Shown: piece after piece, positions 5,527 through 7,258 of the stretch | How positions within the stretch are numbered: position 1 is the first letter of the stretch | Layout: every line of letters starts with the position of its first letter | NCBI GenBank assembly: GCA_002317575.1 | Contig: DCIH01000049.1 | Coordinates: forward strand, 7,822 to 15,079 | Length of the DNA: 7,258 nucleotides | Source of the DNA: Verrucomicrobia bacterium UBA1731 | Lineage (GTDB): Bacteria; Verrucomicrobiota; Kiritimatiellia; RFP12; UBA1067 | Direction of reading: 5' to 3' | Made by a program: the position numbers and the translations under genes | Notes under the pieces: generated by a model | What the model saw: the letters and a program-made list of their open reading frames with translations, nothing else | What the model was told of the DNA's origin: nothing | Databases searched by the model: none

Positions 5527-7090
5527 AGATCATGAACGGCGTTTTCGCCGTGGTGGTGAATTCGCGGGCCAGACGCGCCGACAGACGCAGCGGCACGTTC
5601 ACCGCCCAGCCGCAGGCGTTCAGGATCGCGCCGAGATCGCGCGCACGCAGCTTGAACCACGCGAGAATCACGCTCGGCAGCGACACCGCCAGCACCACGC
5701 CCGCCAGACCGACAAGCACATGCCACCAAGGCATGCCGGAAATGGCGCTCATGAGGCCCGCGAACGCAGCACCGACCATGCCCACGCCAATGCCGATGGC
5801 CGCCACGGAAGACGCCATCGCCGCGCCGTTGTTCGGCGCGGGCGCGGCGGCGGGCGCGGCGGGAACCTTCTGAAGCGCCCCCGAAACGCCCGCGGTCGCC
5901 TTTTCCTGTTTCGCGGAAAGGAACTTCTTGCAGGCGGCGGAAACGCCACCGAACAATTTCGCCCACGGCGCCCAGAACGCTTCGGTAAGAGACACCTGCG
6001 CCTCGACGACGCGCGTCACCGTCGCGTCCCAGGCGCCGTTGTCGCGGTCGAAGAAGAGACCGTTCCGGCCCGCGTACAGCGGCGCCGTCTTGCCCGCCGT
6101 CACGACGGCGCACACGGTGCGCGCGGCGCCCGTCTTCTTGGAGGTCAGCTTCGCGTACACGAGGCAGCACTTGGACTTCTCGGCCAGCGCCGCGTGCGCG
6201 CCTTCGTCGGCGACGTCGAAGCACAGCGAAAACGCGCGGCCGTCCAGGTACAGCGTGCCCGTCTGGTAGATGGCAGGCGTGCCGCGGCCGTACAGACGCG
6301 CCTGGTTGACATAGTTCTGCAGGAATTCGCCCAGATGGAGCTTGTAGCGCAGAAGGCGTTCCTCGTCCTCGAGCGCGGCCTTCGTGGCGGCGGCCGCCAC
6401 GGGCTTCGCCGCGAGCCACGCGCGGTAGGGCGCGAATTTCGCCTTGAGCGTTTCCCAGTCGCAGCGCGTCAGCGCGGTCTTCGCGCCCAGAAGCGGCTCC
6501 ACGGCCTGCGCGACGAGCGCGCGCACGCCGGCCTGCCACTTGGGGTTCAGGTTGGACGCGAGCGGAAGTTCCTTGTCCGGCTCTTCGGTGACGAGCGGCA
6601 GATCGTCCGGCACGGCGAAGAAACCGTCGATCGCCGCCTCGACGGACGCGAGCGCCGCGTTCGCGGCTTCCGTCTTGTCGCCGAGCGGCAGAATGGCCGC
6701 GTCCTGTTCAGGCCGTTTCGCCCAGGCGTCGGCCGCGGCCTTGTCCGCGTCGTTCAGCGGCGCCTTCGCGAGATCGGCCTGTTGCGCCATCACGGCCGCC
6801 AGACGCTTCTCGGCGGCGGGATTTTCCACGAACAGTTCATTGAGATCGACGCCCTTGCCGACGAGCCAGTCCACGGCCGCGAGCACCTCGGACTGGTCGA
6901 TGCGGCCTTTGCCCGTCGCATCGAGGAGTTCGAGCGTGCGCGGATCGAAACGCAGTCCGCGCGTCGCACACGAAAGGACCGTCCACAGCTTGCGGTCGAG
7001 GTCCTTGAGATTCGCCACGTCGTCGGCCGTTTCCACGCGCACCTGCACGAGACGCCCGGCTTCGAAATAACGCCACTTCGAATTTTTCAT
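5525..7090 (-). CDS. Conserved protein of unknown function with EF-hand-like loop and two C-terminal membrane helices (521 aa)
   Basis: No function is recognised. An EF-hand-like loop occupies residues 57-68: Asp1, Gly6, Ile8, Asp9 and Glu12 fit the consensus, but positions 3 and 5 are Thr and Lys, so calcium binding is uncertain. Helical flanks surround it. Residues about 90-250 are alanine-rich and helical. A more ordered region at about 280-375 includes FFDRDNGAWDATVTRVVE (346-363). An alanine/proline linker (409-420) leads to two hydrophobic segments, about 425-450 (glycine-rich) and 455-478. The C-terminal tail has RARDLGAILNACGWAVN (482-498), a motif I associate from memory with uncharacterised proteins of PVC bacteria and Bacteroidota. 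No signal peptide is seen, so the large N-terminal part is probably cytoplasmic. The start at 7090 is chosen because the promoter -10 ends seven bases upstream; frame extension to 7213 would cross that promoter. It is first in a four-gene run. Confidence 0.8.
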   Translation of the reverse strand: MKNSKWRYFEAGRLVQVRVETADDVANLKDLDRKLWTVLSCATRGLRFDPRTLELLDATGKGRIDQSEVLAAVDWLVGKGVDLNELFVENPAAEKRLAAVMAQQADLAKAPLNDADKAAADAWAKRPEQDAAILPLGDKTEAANAALASVEAAIDGFFAVPDDLPLVTEEPDKELPLASNLNPKWQAGVRALVAQAVEPLLGAKTALTRCDWETLKAKFAPYRAWLAAKPVAAAATKAALEDEERLLRYKLHLGEFLQNYVNQARLYGRGTPAIYQTGTLYLDGRAFSLCFDVADEGAHAALAEKSKCCLVYAKLTSKKTGAARTVCAVVTAGKTAPLYAGRNGLFFDRDNGAWDATVTRVVEAQVSLTEAFWAPWAKLFGGVSAACKKFLSAKQEKATAGVSGALQKVPAAPAAAPAPNNGAAMASSVAAIGIGVGMVGAAFAGLMSAISGMPWWHVLVGLAGVVLAVSLPSVILAWFKLRARDLGAILNACGWAVNVPLRLSARLAREFTTTAKTPFMI

Positions 7091-7096
7091 GCGCCT

Positions 7097-7125
7097 ATTA
7101 TAGCACATGTGCCTGATGCGTTGAA
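7097..7125 (-). promoter_or_regulatory. Extended -10 promoter of the four-gene run starting at 7090
   Basis: On the minus strand there is a perfect TATAAT (7102-7097) with TG one base upstream (TGCTATAAT). Seventeen bases further up is a weak -35 candidate, TTCAAC (7125-7120). The -10 ends only six bases before the ATG at 7090, so transcription should start at or next to the A of the start codon, giving a leaderless message. No Shine-Dalgarno is possible in that space. The perfect palindrome GCACATGTGC (7103-7112) abuts the -10 and could be an operator. Confidence 0.75.
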
Positions 7126-7133
7126 AGTTGAAG
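7120..7133. repeat. Two tandem heptamers (CTTCAAC TTTCAAC on the minus strand)
   Basis: The plus strand reads GTTGAAA GTTGAAG, followed by a degenerate third unit GTTTGAC (7134-7140). On the minus strand the units are CTTCAAC and TTTCAAC, of the same YYYYAAC form as the heptamers at 2961-2981. They overlap the weak -35 of the promoter upstream of 7090. With only two clear copies, chance cannot be excluded. Confidence 0.4.
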
Positions 7134-7193
7134 GTTTGACTGGAGTTTACCCGCCGCCGTATGGGTATGCCTGCGGACGCTGCGTAAAACGTC

Positions 7194-7216
7194 GGCGTGG
7201 CGTCCTTCCCCACGCC
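7194..7216. other. Hairpin in the non-coding region upstream of 7090
   Basis: GGCGTGG (7194-7200) pairs with CCACGCC (7210-7216) around a nine-base loop. On the minus strand the stem is followed after three bases by a short TTTT, so it could be a weak terminator for a gene lying beyond the right edge. The plus strand has no T tract. The region 7126-7258 otherwise shows no gene I can support: its open minus-strand frame is in phase with the unknown protein gene but lies upstream of that gene's promoter. Confidence 0.3.
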
Positions 7217-7258
7217 AATCCTGCCGTTCCGCGCGCGTCGGCACCGCTCGCCAATCAG

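Noticed and set aside
5511..6539. 342-codon minus-strand frame inside the unknown membrane protein gene
   Set aside because: It is an alternate frame of very high Arg/Gly content. The 521-aa frame has plausible helices, membrane segments and the promoter at its start.
7091..7213. 41-residue N-terminal extension of the unknown protein (ATG at 7213)
   Set aside because: It would translate through the TATAAT promoter and the hairpin, and has no family-like sequence.

Overview
The window is GC-rich bacterial chromosome. Every gene I accept lies on the minus strand, so the biological reading order runs from high to low coordinates. Nothing in it suggests mobile DNA, and I see no RNA genes, CRISPR or phage functions. 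The combination of genes is what I would expect of the Planctomycetota-Verrucomicrobiota-Chlamydiota superphylum, perhaps a Kiritimatiellota, Lentisphaerota or Verrucomicrobiota lineage. The clues are a Thermotoga-like acetylglutamate kinase, a variant ArgG N-terminus, and an uncharacterised EF-hand/two-helix membrane protein family that I associate with PVC and Bacteroidota genomes. This taxonomic placement is an inference and only moderately secure.

Layout in transcription order. (1) 7258-7091 is an upstream non-coding region with a hairpin, a short heptamer repeat and a strong extended -10 promoter. (2) 7090-5525 encodes an unknown 521-aa protein with an EF-hand-like loop near its N-terminus and two C-terminal membrane helices. 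(3) 5514-4612 encodes a hexose-6-phosphate mutarotase of the YeaD family. (4) 4610-4035 encodes a 191-aa protein resembling only the N-terminal half of a GT-B glycosyltransferase. (5) 4015-2990 encodes a membrane-anchored DRGH (NucA/EndoG-type) nuclease. These four genes are 1-19 bases apart and probably form one transcript. (6) After a 92-base gap with CCCTAAC-type heptamers comes an Eda-type KDPG/KHG aldolase at 2897-2235. (7) A second extended -10 promoter at the very end of that gene precedes an arginine operon: argB 2218-1361, argD 1364-168 and the first 48 codons of argG, which runs off the left edge.

The argB-argD-argG block covers N-acetylglutamate phosphorylation, the acetylornithine transaminase step and argininosuccinate synthesis; argC, argJ/argE, argF and argH are not visible. 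The mutarotase and aldolase handle sugar phosphates and sugar-acid breakdown. The nuclease, the GT-like protein and the unknown membrane protein have no obvious pathway link to them.

The most interesting signals are the two promoters. They share the 12-mer ATGTGNTATANT and lie so close to their start codons that both transcripts should be leaderless or nearly so, whereas the downstream genes mostly carry Shine-Dalgarno sequences. Next are the conserved protein of unknown function, and short heptamer repeats of the form YYYYAAC in two separate intergenic regions.
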